Source: Spongiivirga citrea
GTDB lineage: Bacteria; Bacteroidota; Bacteroidia; Flavobacteriales; Flavobacteriaceae
NCBI RefSeq assembly: GCF_010671565.1
Contig: NZ_JAABOQ010000010.1
Coordinates: 1 to 53,820, forward strand
Length of the DNA: 53,820 bases
Reading direction: 5' to 3'
The notes below the pieces were generated by a model that had not been told where the DNA came from, ran no database searches, and saw nothing but the letters and a program-made list of their open reading frames with translations. Shown in pieces: positions 32,767-41,559 of the stretch; position 1 is the stretch's first letter; the number at the start of each line of letters is the position of its first letter. The position numbers and the translations under genes were made by a program.

Positions 32767-35214
32767 ATGAGTTTTAAATTTCGGGTATTAACGCTACTAC
32801 TCTTCTTATCAGTAAGTTTTGTTGCTTCACAAAACAAAGCTATTGATAGAGGAAATGCTAGCTTTGATAAGCAAGCCTACGCAAATGCGATTACCTATTA
32901 TGAGGCTGCGATAAAACAAGGGGCAAAATCAGCAGAAGTCTACCGGAAATTAGCCGATTCTTATTACAATTTGTCCAATTTGCCCAAAGCAAGTGAAAAT
33001 TACAAACTCTTATTCGAAACCCAAAAGCCGACCGATACCGAAGTATATTTTAGATATGCTCAATCTTTAAAGGCGGTTGAAAATTACAAAGAATCTGATC
33101 GTATCATGAACGAGTTCATGTTCAAGAAACAAGAGGACACTCGTGGTAAGCGCTTTTCAACATCTAGAAATTATCTAGATTCCATCAAAACGAATATGAT
33201 GTTGTATGATATTAAAAACAGTCGTTACAACTCGAGGGCATCTGACTTTGCGCCCACACTTTTAGACGGAGAATTAGTTTTTTCATCTTCTCGTGATTCA
33301 GGCACCTATAGTCGTTTTCGTGCAAAATGGAATAACGAGGCATTTTTAGATATATATAAAACAGTCAATAACAAAGATACTTTATCAAAAAAATCTGTTC
33401 CATTCGATAAAAGGATGAATACAAAATTTCATGAGTCCACTTCTGTATTTACAAAGGATGGAAATACGATGTATTTTACCCGAAATGACTTTAGTGGGGG
33501 TAGAAGAGGTCAAGATAGAACCAGAACAACGCGCTTAAAAATTTATCGCTCCCAAAAAACAGGAAAGGGATGGAGCAAGCCTAAAGAACTTCCTTTTAAT
33601 GACAGGGACTATTCGGTAGCACATCCAGCCTTAAACGCAGATGAAACCAAATTATACTTTGCTTCTGATATGCCTGGTACACTCGGTGCATCGGATATTT
33701 GGATGGTAGATATTAATGGTGATGGAAGCTTTGGCGAACCAGTGAACCTTGGTCCTTCAATTAATACCGAATCAAAAGAGACTTTTCCATATATCAGTTC
33801 AGAAAATAACTTATACTTCGCTTCAGACGGTCATGTTGGCCTTGGTGGATTGGATATTTTCGTGTCGAAAGTATTGGAGGATAATAACTTTGGCGAGGTT
33901 ATTAATGTCGGTAAACCAATAAACGGACCGACCGATGATTTTACATTTGTAATTGATGAAGAAAGTAGAATTGGATATTTTGCATCAAACAGGAAAGGTG
34001 GTGTTGGTAGTGATGATATTTATCTGTTCAAACTTCGTCCTAAGACAATTGAAGAGTTAGAGCAGTTGGTTATGGGGTTGGTAACTGATGCTGATACAAA
34101 TGAGAAGATTGTAGGAGCCAAGGTTACCATTTTAGACCAAGACCTTCAGGTTAAAAAGGATACATTAACTGATGATTTAGGTATTTTCGAATTAAAACTA
34201 TCTCAAAAGGATTTAAAAGATGGGTCGGTAGAAAGTACCATCCGGGCAGAATCTGAAGGGTATGTGCCAAACGAAGAAACTTTTTTGAGGACTCGTGAGA
34301 TCGATACTTTTTTCATCAATATTCAACTGAGAAAAGTTGGCGTGCCAGGGGACCCTGAAGATCCTAATAACAAAAACGTAACTATAAATGTTGGTGCTGA
34401 TGGGAATCCTGTAGTTGCTACAAATCCAGATACTACTCCCAATAATCCTCCTTCAACCCAACCAACAACGCCAGTTGTGACTACGGAGCCAAGTATTGGC
34501 GAAGATCTAGCAAAAGTACTACAGTTAAAGCCGATATATTTCAATTTTGACAAATCTAATATCCGCTATGATGCGAAGCTTGAGCTGGATAAGATTGTGG
34601 AGGTAATGAAACAGTATCCTCAGGTAATTATCGATGTACGTTCACATACTGACAGCCGAGGTAGAGACATTTATAATATGGCACTATCAAATAGAAGAGC
34701 CAATGCCACTGTGGCCTATTTAACTAAAAAAGGAATTAGCCCAGAAAGAATTACAGGAAAAGGTTATGGAGAATCTACCTTAGTAACCAACTGTCCTAAC
34801 GGAGTGCGTTGTACTGCACACCAACATCAGTTAAATAGAAGGTCTGAGTTTATTGTAGTACGAAACACCTCAGGTAGTGCCATTGTAAAATCGAGTACGG
34901 TAATCGACCCTGATCGTTTACGATCTACTAAACCTGCGGCTTTATCTGGCACGTTTGTTAACTATGATTTTTCTTCAGAAAATAAAAAAGTGGTTTATAC
35001 TGTGCAAGTAAGTGCACTGCGCAGTAGTGCACAATCACGAAAATATAATCGACTTACAGACCTGTTTAACCATCAGTATGACGATGGATTTAATAGGTAT
35101 TTTTCCGGCATTTTTGCAACTCCTACTGAAGCTAGAAACCATATGAAGCGCCTTCGAACCAGAGGTTTTGATGGCGCTTTCGTGGTGGGTCTACAAGGTG
35201 AAATCAGGTTTTAA
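32767..35214 (+). CDS. PorE-like OmpA-family protein with C-terminal SPOR-like domain
   Basis: 815 residues, a longer paralogue of the gene at 30446. Order: a signal peptide (LLLFLSVSFVASQ); TPR helices (about 22-140); PD40 blades (about 155-425, HPALNADETKLYFASDMPG, FASDGHVGLGGLDIFVS); a CRD fold (about 433-521); a Thr/Pro linker (about 530-575, NNPPSTQPTTPVVTTEPS); an OmpA domain (about 584-697, IYFNFDKSNIRYDA, RSHTDSRGRDIYN); and a last segment (about 740-815) reading VVYTVQVSALRSSAQS, GIFATPTEARNHMKRLRTRG and AFVVG, which has the repeat pattern of a SPOR domain. OmpA and SPOR both bind peptidoglycan, so this protein could clamp the cell wall in two ways. It probably anchors T9SS or its cargo. 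Confidence 0.87.
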   Translation: MSFKFRVLTLLLFLSVSFVASQNKAIDRGNASFDKQAYANAITYYEAAIKQGAKSAEVYRKLADSYYNLSNLPKASENYKLLFETQKPTDTEVYFRYAQSLKAVENYKESDRIMNEFMFKKQEDTRGKRFSTSRNYLDSIKTNMMLYDIKNSRYNSRASDFAPTLLDGELVFSSSRDSGTYSRFRAKWNNEAFLDIYKTVNNKDTLSKKSVPFDKRMNTKFHESTSVFTKDGNTMYFTRNDFSGGRRGQDRTRTTRLKIYRSQKTGKGWSKPKELPFNDRDYSVAHPALNADETKLYFASDMPGTLGASDIWMVDINGDGSFGEPVNLGPSINTESKETFPYISSENNLYFASDGHVGLGGLDIFVSKVLEDNNFGEVINVGKPINGPTDDFTFVIDEESRIGYFASNRKGGVGSDDIYLFKLRPKTIEELEQLVMGLVTDADTNEKIVGAKVTILDQDLQVKKDTLTDDLGIFELKLSQKDLKDGSVESTIRAESEGYVPNEETFLRTREIDTFFINIQLRKVGVPGDPEDPNNKNVTINVGADGNPVVATNPDTTPNNPPSTQPTTPVVTTEPSIGEDLAKVLQLKPIYFNFDKSNIRYDAKLELDKIVEVMKQYPQVIIDVRSHTDSRGRDIYNMALSNRRANATVAYLTKKGISPERITGKGYGESTLVTNCPNGVRCTAHQHQLNRRSEFIVVRNTSGSAIVKSSTVIDPDRLRSTKPAALSGTFVNYDFSSENKKVVYTVQVSALRSSAQSRKYNRLTDLFNHQYDDGFNRYFSGIFATPTEARNHMKRLRTRGFDGAFVVGLQGEIRF

Positions 35215-35263
35215 TCAATTTGTTTAACGATTATTTAATTTTATTAAACATTTAGGAAACTTT

Positions 35264-35297
35264 TTTGTTTCTATTTCCAAAGCAAATCTTATTTTTG
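35264..35297 (+). promoter_or_regulatory. Candidate Bacteroidota promoter for idi
   Basis: TTTG (35264-35267), a 22-base gap and TATTTTTG (35290-35297) match the TTTG / TAnnTTTG elements of the primary sigma factor of the phylum. The -7 element ends next to the first ATG, so transcription would begin at about the start codon and give a leaderless or nearly leaderless message. Confidence 0.4.
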
Positions 35298-35828
35298 ATG
35301 GCAATGGAAGAAAAAGTGATTCTCGTTAATGAAAAAGACGAGCAAATAGGGTTGATGCCTAAAATGGAAGCCCACGAAAAGGCTTTACTACATAGGGCGT
35401 TTTCTGTTTTTATATTGAACAACAAAGGAGAATTGATGTTGCAGCAACGCGCTTTACACAAATATCATTCTCCTGGTTTATGGACCAATACTTGTTGCTC
35501 TCATCAAAGAGATGGCGAACAAAATATTGAAGCTGGAAAACGTCGTTTGCAAGAAGAAATGGGATTTGTGACTGAACTAGAGGAAACAATTTCATTTATT
35601 TACAAAGCCCCTTTTGATAATGGTTTAACCGAGCATGAATTAGATCATATTATGGTCGGTTATTATGAAGATGAGCCTATTATAAACCAAGAAGAAGTTG
35701 CAGCATGGAAATGGATGTCTCTTGATGCGGTACAGGATGATATCAGTAATAATCCATACAAGTATACCGCGTGGTTTAAGATTATATTTGAACGTTTTTA
35801 TCCCCACATACAAGCATATCAAAAATGA
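35298..35828 (+). CDS. idi: Isopentenyl-diphosphate delta-isomerase, type 1
   Basis: 176 residues. It interconverts isopentenyl and dimethylallyl diphosphate, the first branch point of cytosolic isoprenoid synthesis. The Nudix-type fold is clear: HRAFSVFILNNKGELMLQQR, the catalytic cysteine in TNTCCSHQR, EAGKRRLQEEMGF, and the second active-site region with the metal ligands in TEHELDH. The length is normal for the type 1 enzyme. ATG 35298 is chosen; a TTG at 35265 would add a poor leader overlapping the promoter, and an ATG at 35304 is also possible. The stop overlaps the start of queD by four bases (ATGA), so the two are translationally coupled. Confidence 0.93.
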   Translation: MAMEEKVILVNEKDEQIGLMPKMEAHEKALLHRAFSVFILNNKGELMLQQRALHKYHSPGLWTNTCCSHQRDGEQNIEAGKRRLQEEMGFVTELEETISFIYKAPFDNGLTEHELDHIMVGYYEDEPIINQEEVAAWKWMSLDAVQDDISNNPYKYTAWFKIIFERFYPHIQAYQK

Positions 35829-36235
35829 AGGTAAAGGTTAGCAGAAGGGCTCATTTTAACGCGGCACATCGTTTGTATAATAAAGCATGGAGCGATGAAA
35901 AGAATCAGGAGATATTTGATAAATGCAACAATCCTAATTATCATGGTCATAATTACGAACTTATAGCCAGCGTAACCGGACCTATTGATCCGGAAACGGG
36001 ATATGTAATTGATGTGAAAATCTTGAAAGATCTTATTAAAGAAGAAGTTGAAAACGCATTCGATCATAAGAACTTGAACTTGGATGTTCCTGAATTTAAG
36101 CACTTGAATCCTACAGCAGAGAATATTTGTGTGGTTATATGGAACAAGCTAAGAAAACGCTTACCAGATCATTTAGCGCTGGAAATCGAACTGTATGAAA
36201 CTCCGCGAAATTTTGTGAGCTATAACGGTAATTAA
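35825..36235 (+). CDS. queD: 6-carboxytetrahydropterin synthase
   Basis: 136 residues. It converts dihydroneopterin triphosphate to 6-carboxytetrahydropterin in queuosine synthesis. The zinc ligands are the histidine in FNAAHRL and both in HGHNYEL. The catalytic cysteine is in DKCNNPNYHGH, and ETPRNFVSY is the conserved glutamate end motif. FDHKNLNLD and PTAENICVVIW are family-typical. It overlaps idi by four bases and is one base from bcp, indicating one transcript. Neither neighbour is a queuosine gene, so the grouping is probably positional. Confidence 0.93.
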   Translation: MKVKVSRRAHFNAAHRLYNKAWSDEKNQEIFDKCNNPNYHGHNYELIASVTGPIDPETGYVIDVKILKDLIKEEVENAFDHKNLNLDVPEFKHLNPTAENICVVIWNKLRKRLPDHLALEIELYETPRNFVSYNGN

Positions 36236-36236
36236 T

Positions 36237-36701
36237 ATGGCATTAAACATTGGTGACCTTGTTCCCCATTTTACTTCAATAAATCAAGATGGCGATACTT
36301 TTGATAGTAAGGACTATATAGGAAAACAATTATTGGTTATTTATTTCTATCCAAAGGATAATACACCTGGTTGTACTAAAGAAGCCTGCGAGTTTAGAGA
36401 TCAGTATGAAGATTTTCAACATTATGGCGCCCAGGTGATAGGAGTTAGTGGTGATAGCCAATCATCACATCAAAGGTTTGCTAAGCGATATAAATTGCCT
36501 TTTACACTTCTAGCAGACACCAATAAAAAATTAAGAAGACTATTTGGAGTGGAATCTAATTTATTGGGCTTGCTTCCTGGAAGGGAAACTTTCGTGATTG
36601 ATACCTCAGGAAAATTGGTCATGCGGTTTAATAGTATGAACGCAAAGAACCATATGAGTAAGGCTTTGAAAAAAGTTAAAGAAATAGCTAAAACTGTATA
36701 A
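36237..36701 (+). CDS. bcp: Thioredoxin-dependent peroxiredoxin, Bcp/PrxQ type
   Basis: 154 residues. It reduces hydrogen peroxide and organic hydroperoxides in the cytoplasm. The peroxidatic cysteine lies in PKDNTPGCTKEACEFRD (about residue 46) and the resolving cysteine five residues later, the atypical 2-Cys PrxQ spacing. VIGVSGDSQSSHQRF and FVIDTSGKL are conserved Bcp blocks. The start lies one base after the queD stop. A strong hairpin terminator follows, which ends the idi-queD-bcp run. Confidence 0.93.
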   Translation: MALNIGDLVPHFTSINQDGDTFDSKDYIGKQLLVIYFYPKDNTPGCTKEACEFRDQYEDFQHYGAQVIGVSGDSQSSHQRFAKRYKLPFTLLADTNKKLRRLFGVESNLLGLLPGRETFVIDTSGKLVMRFNSMNAKNHMSKALKKVKEIAKTV

Positions 36702-36705
36702 CTCA

Positions 36706-36727
36706 AATACCGTGATCGGTATTTTTT
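36706..36727 (+). terminator. Rho-independent terminator after bcp
   Basis: AATACCG-TGAT-CGGTATT is a perfect 7-bp stem with a tetraloop-sized gap, followed by four T residues, five bases after the bcp stop. Confidence 0.85.
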
Positions 36728-36759
36728 CGTTATCTTAACATCGATAAAATTTTACAACA

Positions 36760-37026
36760 ATGGCAAGTATTCGCGATCTAAAAAAAGATATAAACTACGT
36801 ATTAGGAGACATTATTGAAGCAGTATATGAATGGGAACTTGAGAACCCAGAATCTGATACCAAAAAAAGCAATGCGATCATTGATGAGGCGATTGCTACT
36901 TTTGATGATTTAATAGCAAAAGTAAGTGACCGAAAAGTAGAGAACAGATCTTCTTATTTAAAGTCTATTAATACAGAATTAGAATCTAAAGGAAACGCTT
37001 TGATCGAAAAAGTGAATAAGCTTTAA
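36760..37026 (+). CDS. Small conserved helical protein
   Basis: 88 residues, acidic and almost entirely helical by eye (MASIRDLKKDINYVLGDIIE, then long K/E/D-rich helices). It has no signal peptide, membrane segment or cysteine, so it is presumably cytoplasmic. I recall similar short proteins beside housekeeping genes in Flavobacteriaceae but know no function. It has its own start after the bcp terminator and ends four bases before the convergent DUF4369 stop. Confidence 0.7.
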   Translation: MASIRDLKKDINYVLGDIIEAVYEWELENPESDTKKSNAIIDEAIATFDDLIAKVSDRKVENRSSYLKSINTELESKGNALIEKVNKL

Positions 37027-37029
37027 TGC

Positions 37030-37734
37030 CTATTCGCTTTTCGTTTTTTCAATATTCTTTTTGAGTAACTTCCCGTATTTGGACACTTGAACTTCTTTTG
37101 TAAGTGATTTGTAAATAGTATCCAAATAGGTCACATTGGCGTCGTAGATATCGGTAATGGCGATATAAGGAGCCAATTCGTTATCCTTGTTATTCATGGC
37201 AAAATTTACGGCATAGCGATACTTGCTTTTAATATTTTGAAGAGCAGCTTTATTAACAGAATCAATCTTCGATACATTGCTATCGGTTTCCGCTTGCAAT
37301 CCTTCTCGTATTAAACTAAATTCTTTGGCGTTAAAACGAGTCATCATTTCTTTGTAAATCTCATATTTATCATGAGCCTCCGATCCGCTAACAGTATGTT
37401 TGGTGTCGAATCCGTTTAATTGCGTATTAATATTAATTTCACCTGGCTGCGCAAAGAATGCGATACGATCATTAATATCATTTCCATCTTTTTTGTCTAA
37501 ATACAAATACAGCATTTCCGGACTTTCTAAATGCGTGCTGAATGAAAAATTTGGGTCACCTTTAATAGCAACACTATCGATAACTTGTAAACTAGTATCT
37601 TGAATTCGCTGTAAATACAGCACTCCTTTTTTAAGGTTTTTTACAGTACCACTTACCGTAAGGTTGTCTTCTTTCTTAGTACAAGAAGCAACAAGAATTA
37701 GCGTGAAAATAATAACGACATTCCTCTTGAACAT
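37030..37734 (-). CDS. DUF4369-domain lipoprotein
   Basis: 234 residues on the minus strand. The leader VVIIFTLILVASC ends in a lipobox cysteine near residue 18. The N-terminal beta-rich part (VSGTVKNLKKGVLYLQR, SFSTHLESPEMLYLYLD, FAQPGEININTQL) matches the DUF4369 domain, which in Bacteroidota often precedes a thioredoxin-like (TlpA/ResA) domain. Here the C-terminal half is helical (about 120-230) with no CxxC, so there is no redox domain. It is probably an envelope protein of unknown function. It lies 56 bases downstream of the DUF819 gene on the same strand. Confidence 0.75.
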   Translation of the reverse strand: MFKRNVVIIFTLILVASCTKKEDNLTVSGTVKNLKKGVLYLQRIQDTSLQVIDSVAIKGDPNFSFSTHLESPEMLYLYLDKKDGNDINDRIAFFAQPGEININTQLNGFDTKHTVSGSEAHDKYEIYKEMMTRFNAKEFSLIREGLQAETDSNVSKIDSVNKAALQNIKSKYRYAVNFAMNNKDNELAPYIAITDIYDANVTYLDTIYKSLTKEVQVSKYGKLLKKNIEKTKSE

Positions 37735-37790
37735 AAATCAAATTTTAGTGGCACAAATATGCAATTTAATTTGTGAAAATGGTAGCGTAA

Positions 37791-39071
37791 TTACACTTTG
37801 GATGCGGTTTCCATAAGAAAAGTACATAACAGCGCACCATAGGTTCCTACAACATAACCAAATACGGCCAACAATACACCTACTGATGCTAACGACGGAT
37901 GGAATATTGAAGCTACTACAGGTGCAGAGGCCGCTCCACCTACATTGGCTTGACTACCAACGGCTAAAAAGAAATAAGGCGCTTTGATAAGTTTAGCAAC
38001 AAGGATTAAAAGCGCGACATGGAAACTCATCCAAACAAGACCGATAAGTAACAAACCAGGATTTTCAAAGATCTTACTTAGATCCATTTTCATACCAATA
38101 GTGGCAACCAATATGTAAATGAATATAGAACCTATTTTGCTAGCTCCCGCACCCTCATAGTTTTTAGCTTTTGTAAATGAAAGTGTGATGCCGATTATCG
38201 TTACAATAGTGACCATCCAGAAAAATTGGCTGCCAAATGATGATAGGGCACTAGACTCATCGGCAACAGCATCGAAGGTTGCTATAAGCCAGTCAGAAAT
38301 TCCGGTAGCACCCCAATGAGCTAGACCGACTGCTGCAAAAGCCATACCCAGCATGATCATAAGATCGGTTAGCGAGGGGTTACGAGTGACTTTGGCTGTA
38401 AAACTGGACACTTTTTCTTTTAATTCTTCAATTGCAGAAGTATCTGCTTTTAACCAGGCATCAATGCTTTTTGATTTTCCTATACCAATTAATAGTACTG
38501 CTGTCCATAAATTACCGACTACAATGTCGACCAAGACCATGCCTCCGTACTTATCCGGATTGTATTCAAATATTTCCAACATTGCGGCTTGGTTTGCACC
38601 ACCGCCAATCCAACTTCCTGCTAGGGTTGACAAACCTCTCCAAACAGCATCAGGGCCAACACCGCCCACAGTTTCTGGTGAAAAATAGGAGATAATTAGT
38701 ATCGCCAGGGGTCCACCAATGATGATCCCGACTGTACCCGTAAAAAACATGATTAAGGCTTTACCACCCAAATTGCTAATGGCCTTTAAGTCGATACTCA
38801 ATGTCATTAGGACAAGCGCCGCCGGTAGTAAGTAGCGACTCGCCATAAAGTAAAGTTTAGAATGATCGTCTGAAACCAAGTTAAACGAACTATAAAGCGA
38901 AGGAATCAAATAGCACATTAATAAGGCTGGAACGTATTTATAAAAGTGTTTCCAAAAGCCTTTTTTTATTGATTCTGTATAGAAAACGAAACCCAATGCA
39001 AGCATCAACAGTCCGAAAACGATGGTGTCATTGGTTATTAACGGGAGTTGTTCTTCATTCATAATTTGCAA
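37791..39071 (-). CDS. DUF819 family integral membrane protein
   Basis: 426 residues on the minus strand with about ten to twelve hydrophobic segments. The recurrent DUF819 pieces are visible: PALLMCYLIPSLYSSFNL, WRGLSTLAGSWIGGGANQAA, VLVDIVVGNLWTAVLL and QANVGGAASAPVVASIFHP. Family members are predicted inner-membrane transporters with two mirrored halves; no substrate is established. An ATG nine bases later (39062) is an equally plausible start. The DUF5916 gene lies 35 bases upstream and the DUF4369 lipoprotein 56 bases downstream, so the three may be one transcript. Confidence 0.85.
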   Translation of the reverse strand: MQIMNEEQLPLITNDTIVFGLLMLALGFVFYTESIKKGFWKHFYKYVPALLMCYLIPSLYSSFNLVSDDHSKLYFMASRYLLPAALVLMTLSIDLKAISNLGGKALIMFFTGTVGIIIGGPLAILIISYFSPETVGGVGPDAVWRGLSTLAGSWIGGGANQAAMLEIFEYNPDKYGGMVLVDIVVGNLWTAVLLIGIGKSKSIDAWLKADTSAIEELKEKVSSFTAKVTRNPSLTDLMIMLGMAFAAVGLAHWGATGISDWLIATFDAVADESSALSSFGSQFFWMVTIVTIIGITLSFTKAKNYEGAGASKIGSIFIYILVATIGMKMDLSKIFENPGLLLIGLVWMSFHVALLILVAKLIKAPYFFLAVGSQANVGGAASAPVVASIFHPSLASVGVLLAVFGYVVGTYGALLCTFLMETASKV

Positions 39072-39106
39072 GATATGAAAATGAATAACTTATATAGTTT
39101 GTCGAA

Positions 39107-41323
39107 TTAAATATTCAACCAATAGGTAACCTTTAAATTTATGGAACGGGTTTTAGGAGCGATTGTCTCCGTGAAATAGTTGTCATTATACACTAAGAAG
39201 AGATCAGAAAGTGGAGCGAAACGCCATTGTAATCTTGAGTTAACACTAAAATTATCACGCTGATTACTGTATTGTATAAAGGTCGCCCAGAAAATTGATT
39301 TGTTAAATGTAACATCAATTCTTGGTCCCACCAACCAAATATCGGCCGAAGGAAATGGATCGGGTAATGAGATTTTATCATAGTTTACCTGCATAGAAGC
39401 GGTAAAATACGGCTGCAGTCGCAGATTGGCTCGTCCTTCAAATGAAAATCTGTTGCCATTAAAAAACTCGCCATAAGACGGATTGACACTATAAGAGAAT
39501 TTTTTGCGTTGATCTGATCTATAGTTGGCGCTAATTTGATGATATATATATCCTCGGTCAATTGGTAATTCAAGTCCATCACTTCCTGTAGGATCAAAAC
39601 CGTCAAACAAAAAGGTGTATCGTCTACTTAGGGTAACATTAAACTCTTCTTGTGTGGTAAGTTGCCCTTCATATCGCGCAAAAATGGCATAATCTGAGTT
39701 TTTAAAATTTAATTCTGGGCGAAAGAAAAAGGTAGGGGTAACACTAATCGTATGCCTATTAAATTTACTGTCAGAAGGCCAGAAATTGCGTTCTACTCTA
39801 TTAAATGTTCTAAAAATATCAGTGCGTCGAACAAACCCTAGGTCTGACTTGAAATTTTCACCAATATAGCGCGCAGCTGCCCGAAATAACCAGTTCCTGG
39901 AGTTGTAAGTTGTGGCTGCTCCCCATGAGTAGTCACGACTATCAATATTAGGTGTGAATGATTTATGTACATAATACTTTCCAATCCACGTATTGTCTGC
40001 AGAAGCTAGGTTGTAGTCAATGCCTACGACTCTGTTAAAGCTATTATTATCAAGATCATCATCATTATCATCATTGAAATCGTAATCTTTAGCAGCCTGT
40101 CTGTTAATAAAAAAAGCACTAATGTTCGATCTGCTAAAGACCTTGTGCTGCACCACCGCAACGGCATTGTTGTTTGAAGCAATTTCATTGGCCAGATCTT
40201 CTTCAGTTTGAATATTGATTAATCCTACTCTTAGATTATTATTCAATTTTCCACTTAGCCGAGCACCTGCAATAATGGGATTTTCAATCGTATTTCCATC
40301 AATGTCTTCAGCAATACCAATTCGTCTAGAAAAGAATGGATTTGCGTCGCGGTCATCTCCAAAAGTGGCAAATAAATCACTGTTTTCTATAAAGAATTGT
40401 CTACGCTCTGGTAGGCCAATTTCAAAACGTGTTAAGTTGGTAACTTGTTGATCGACCTCTACCTGTGAAAAATCTGGATTAAATGTTAAATCTAAATTGA
40501 GCCCCGTACCAATCGTTAATCGGGCATCACCGCCAAATTTGAAATCACTAAAGCTCGAATTTTCTTCAAAATCTTTACTGGCAATTCCGTTGACATATGG
40601 AATAAGAGCAATTGGCGTTTTCGATTTACGCAGTGGTTTTTCAAAAACCATATCACCCATGTAGGCGAGGTTAAAAATAAATTGGTTTTGAGGAATTTGC
40701 ATCCAAGTATTACGTTCATTTCCCTGCGTATCAAATTGGTAACAGTTGAATCGCCATTTGGTGGTTCCATCCTTATATTTAAATGAGAAAAGCGGTATTT
40801 CCCATTCCGATATATAATACCCATCATAAATTTTGGTTTCGCCTTTCCATTTGGTATCCCATGAGGTTGTGAATCCACTAAGGTCCGTGCCACCACCTGA
40901 AACCAATGCCTCACGCCGCACTCCTAATGGGTTGGTTCCGAATAAAAAGGCATTGATGCCATCATTAAAAGTGTCGAACATTAAGGTGACGTTGTCACTA
41001 CCACCGGCTCTAAAATCCCGTCTTAATGAAGGTACCACATAGTCTTTACCAAGAGCCTGTACTTTAATGGCTACATAAAGAAAGCGATCACTGTATAAAA
41101 ATCGAATTTCGGTTTGGTGTTTTGCTTGAACAGTATCGGTGGGAAAATATTGCCAAAAATCTTTAGCGATTCCCGCTTGCTCCCAAATAGGTTCGTCTAG
41201 TGAACCGTCAAGGGTAATCTTGTCTTCAGTATACTTAACAATAAACTGTTTGTTAGAAACAGTTTGGGCGGTAACTATTTTTGACAAAGACAATACCGCT
41301 AGAACAATAAAAAATTGGCGCAT
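39107..41323 (-). CDS. DUF5916 outer-membrane protein with N-terminal CBM9-like domain
   Basis: 738 residues on the minus strand. A signal peptide ending KIVTAQ is followed by a CBM9-like sandwich (about 25-220): ITLDGSLDEPIWEQA, IRFLYSDRFLYVAIK, DNVTLMFDTFNDGINAFLF and FSFKYKDGTTKWRFNCYQ. The rest is beta-strand-rich (DUF5916) and ends in a short aromatic-terminal strand (KVTYWLNI), consistent with an outer-membrane barrel. This arrangement is common in Bacteroidota and its function is unsettled. The CBM9-like part suggests binding of a glycan or another small ligand. Confidence 0.85.
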   Translation of the reverse strand: MRQFFIVLAVLSLSKIVTAQTVSNKQFIVKYTEDKITLDGSLDEPIWEQAGIAKDFWQYFPTDTVQAKHQTEIRFLYSDRFLYVAIKVQALGKDYVVPSLRRDFRAGGSDNVTLMFDTFNDGINAFLFGTNPLGVRREALVSGGGTDLSGFTTSWDTKWKGETKIYDGYYISEWEIPLFSFKYKDGTTKWRFNCYQFDTQGNERNTWMQIPQNQFIFNLAYMGDMVFEKPLRKSKTPIALIPYVNGIASKDFEENSSFSDFKFGGDARLTIGTGLNLDLTFNPDFSQVEVDQQVTNLTRFEIGLPERRQFFIENSDLFATFGDDRDANPFFSRRIGIAEDIDGNTIENPIIAGARLSGKLNNNLRVGLINIQTEEDLANEIASNNNAVAVVQHKVFSRSNISAFFINRQAAKDYDFNDDNDDDLDNNSFNRVVGIDYNLASADNTWIGKYYVHKSFTPNIDSRDYSWGAATTYNSRNWLFRAAARYIGENFKSDLGFVRRTDIFRTFNRVERNFWPSDSKFNRHTISVTPTFFFRPELNFKNSDYAIFARYEGQLTTQEEFNVTLSRRYTFLFDGFDPTGSDGLELPIDRGYIYHQISANYRSDQRKKFSYSVNPSYGEFFNGNRFSFEGRANLRLQPYFTASMQVNYDKISLPDPFPSADIWLVGPRIDVTFNKSIFWATFIQYSNQRDNFSVNSRLQWRFAPLSDLFLVYNDNYFTETIAPKTRSINLKVTYWLNI

Positions 41324-41383
41324 GCAAATGGTTAGTTAGCCTAGCAAAAGTATGTTTTTAAACGTTAAGAAAATCCTAAGAAT

Positions 41384-41557
41384 TTAAGGGGTTTTATCCT
41401 CTTTTTTCTTTGGATCTCGTTTTGCTTGTTTTAGGTGTTGCATAAGCATCCATTCGATTTGGCCGTTGGTGGAACGAAACTCGTCTGCAGCCCATTTTTC
41501 GATGGCTTTAAACATGTCTTCGTTAAGGCGCAATGCGAATGCTTTCTTTTTAGGCAT
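41384..41557 (-). CDS. Arc-family ribbon-helix-helix DNA-binding protein
   Basis: 57 residues on the minus strand. It reads MPKKKAFALRLNEDMFKAIE, then a helix with KWAADEFRSTNGQIEWMLMQ and a basic tail KQAKRDPKKKEDK. FALRLNEDMFKAIEKWA with the RSTNGQIEWML helix is the Arc-type ribbon-helix-helix pattern: the beta strand contacts the major groove and the RSxNxxIExxL helix makes the dimer. It is the last gene of the SPFH / PH-like / hydrolase run, starting two bases after the hydrolase stop. It probably represses that operon through the phased TTGATAT boxes at 43894. It is shorter than the usual ORF cut-off and easily missed. Confidence 0.85.
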   Translation of the reverse strand: MPKKKAFALRLNEDMFKAIEKWAADEFRSTNGQIEWMLMQHLKQAKRDPKKKEDKTP

Positions 41558-41559
41558 GA

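Noticed and set aside
35265-35297. TTG start extending idi by 11 residues
   Set aside because: The extra residues (LFPKQILFL) are not part of the enzyme, and the stretch carries a promoter-like TATTTTTG.
38353-38695. Plus-strand frames of 111 and 87 codons opposite the DUF819 gene
   Set aside because: DUF819 is a clear full-length membrane protein on the other strand. These frames lack start context and recognisable features.
40516-40914. 132-codon minus-strand frame inside the DUF5916 gene
   Set aside because: It is an alternative frame of the same strand within an intact 738-residue gene, with no signal of its own.
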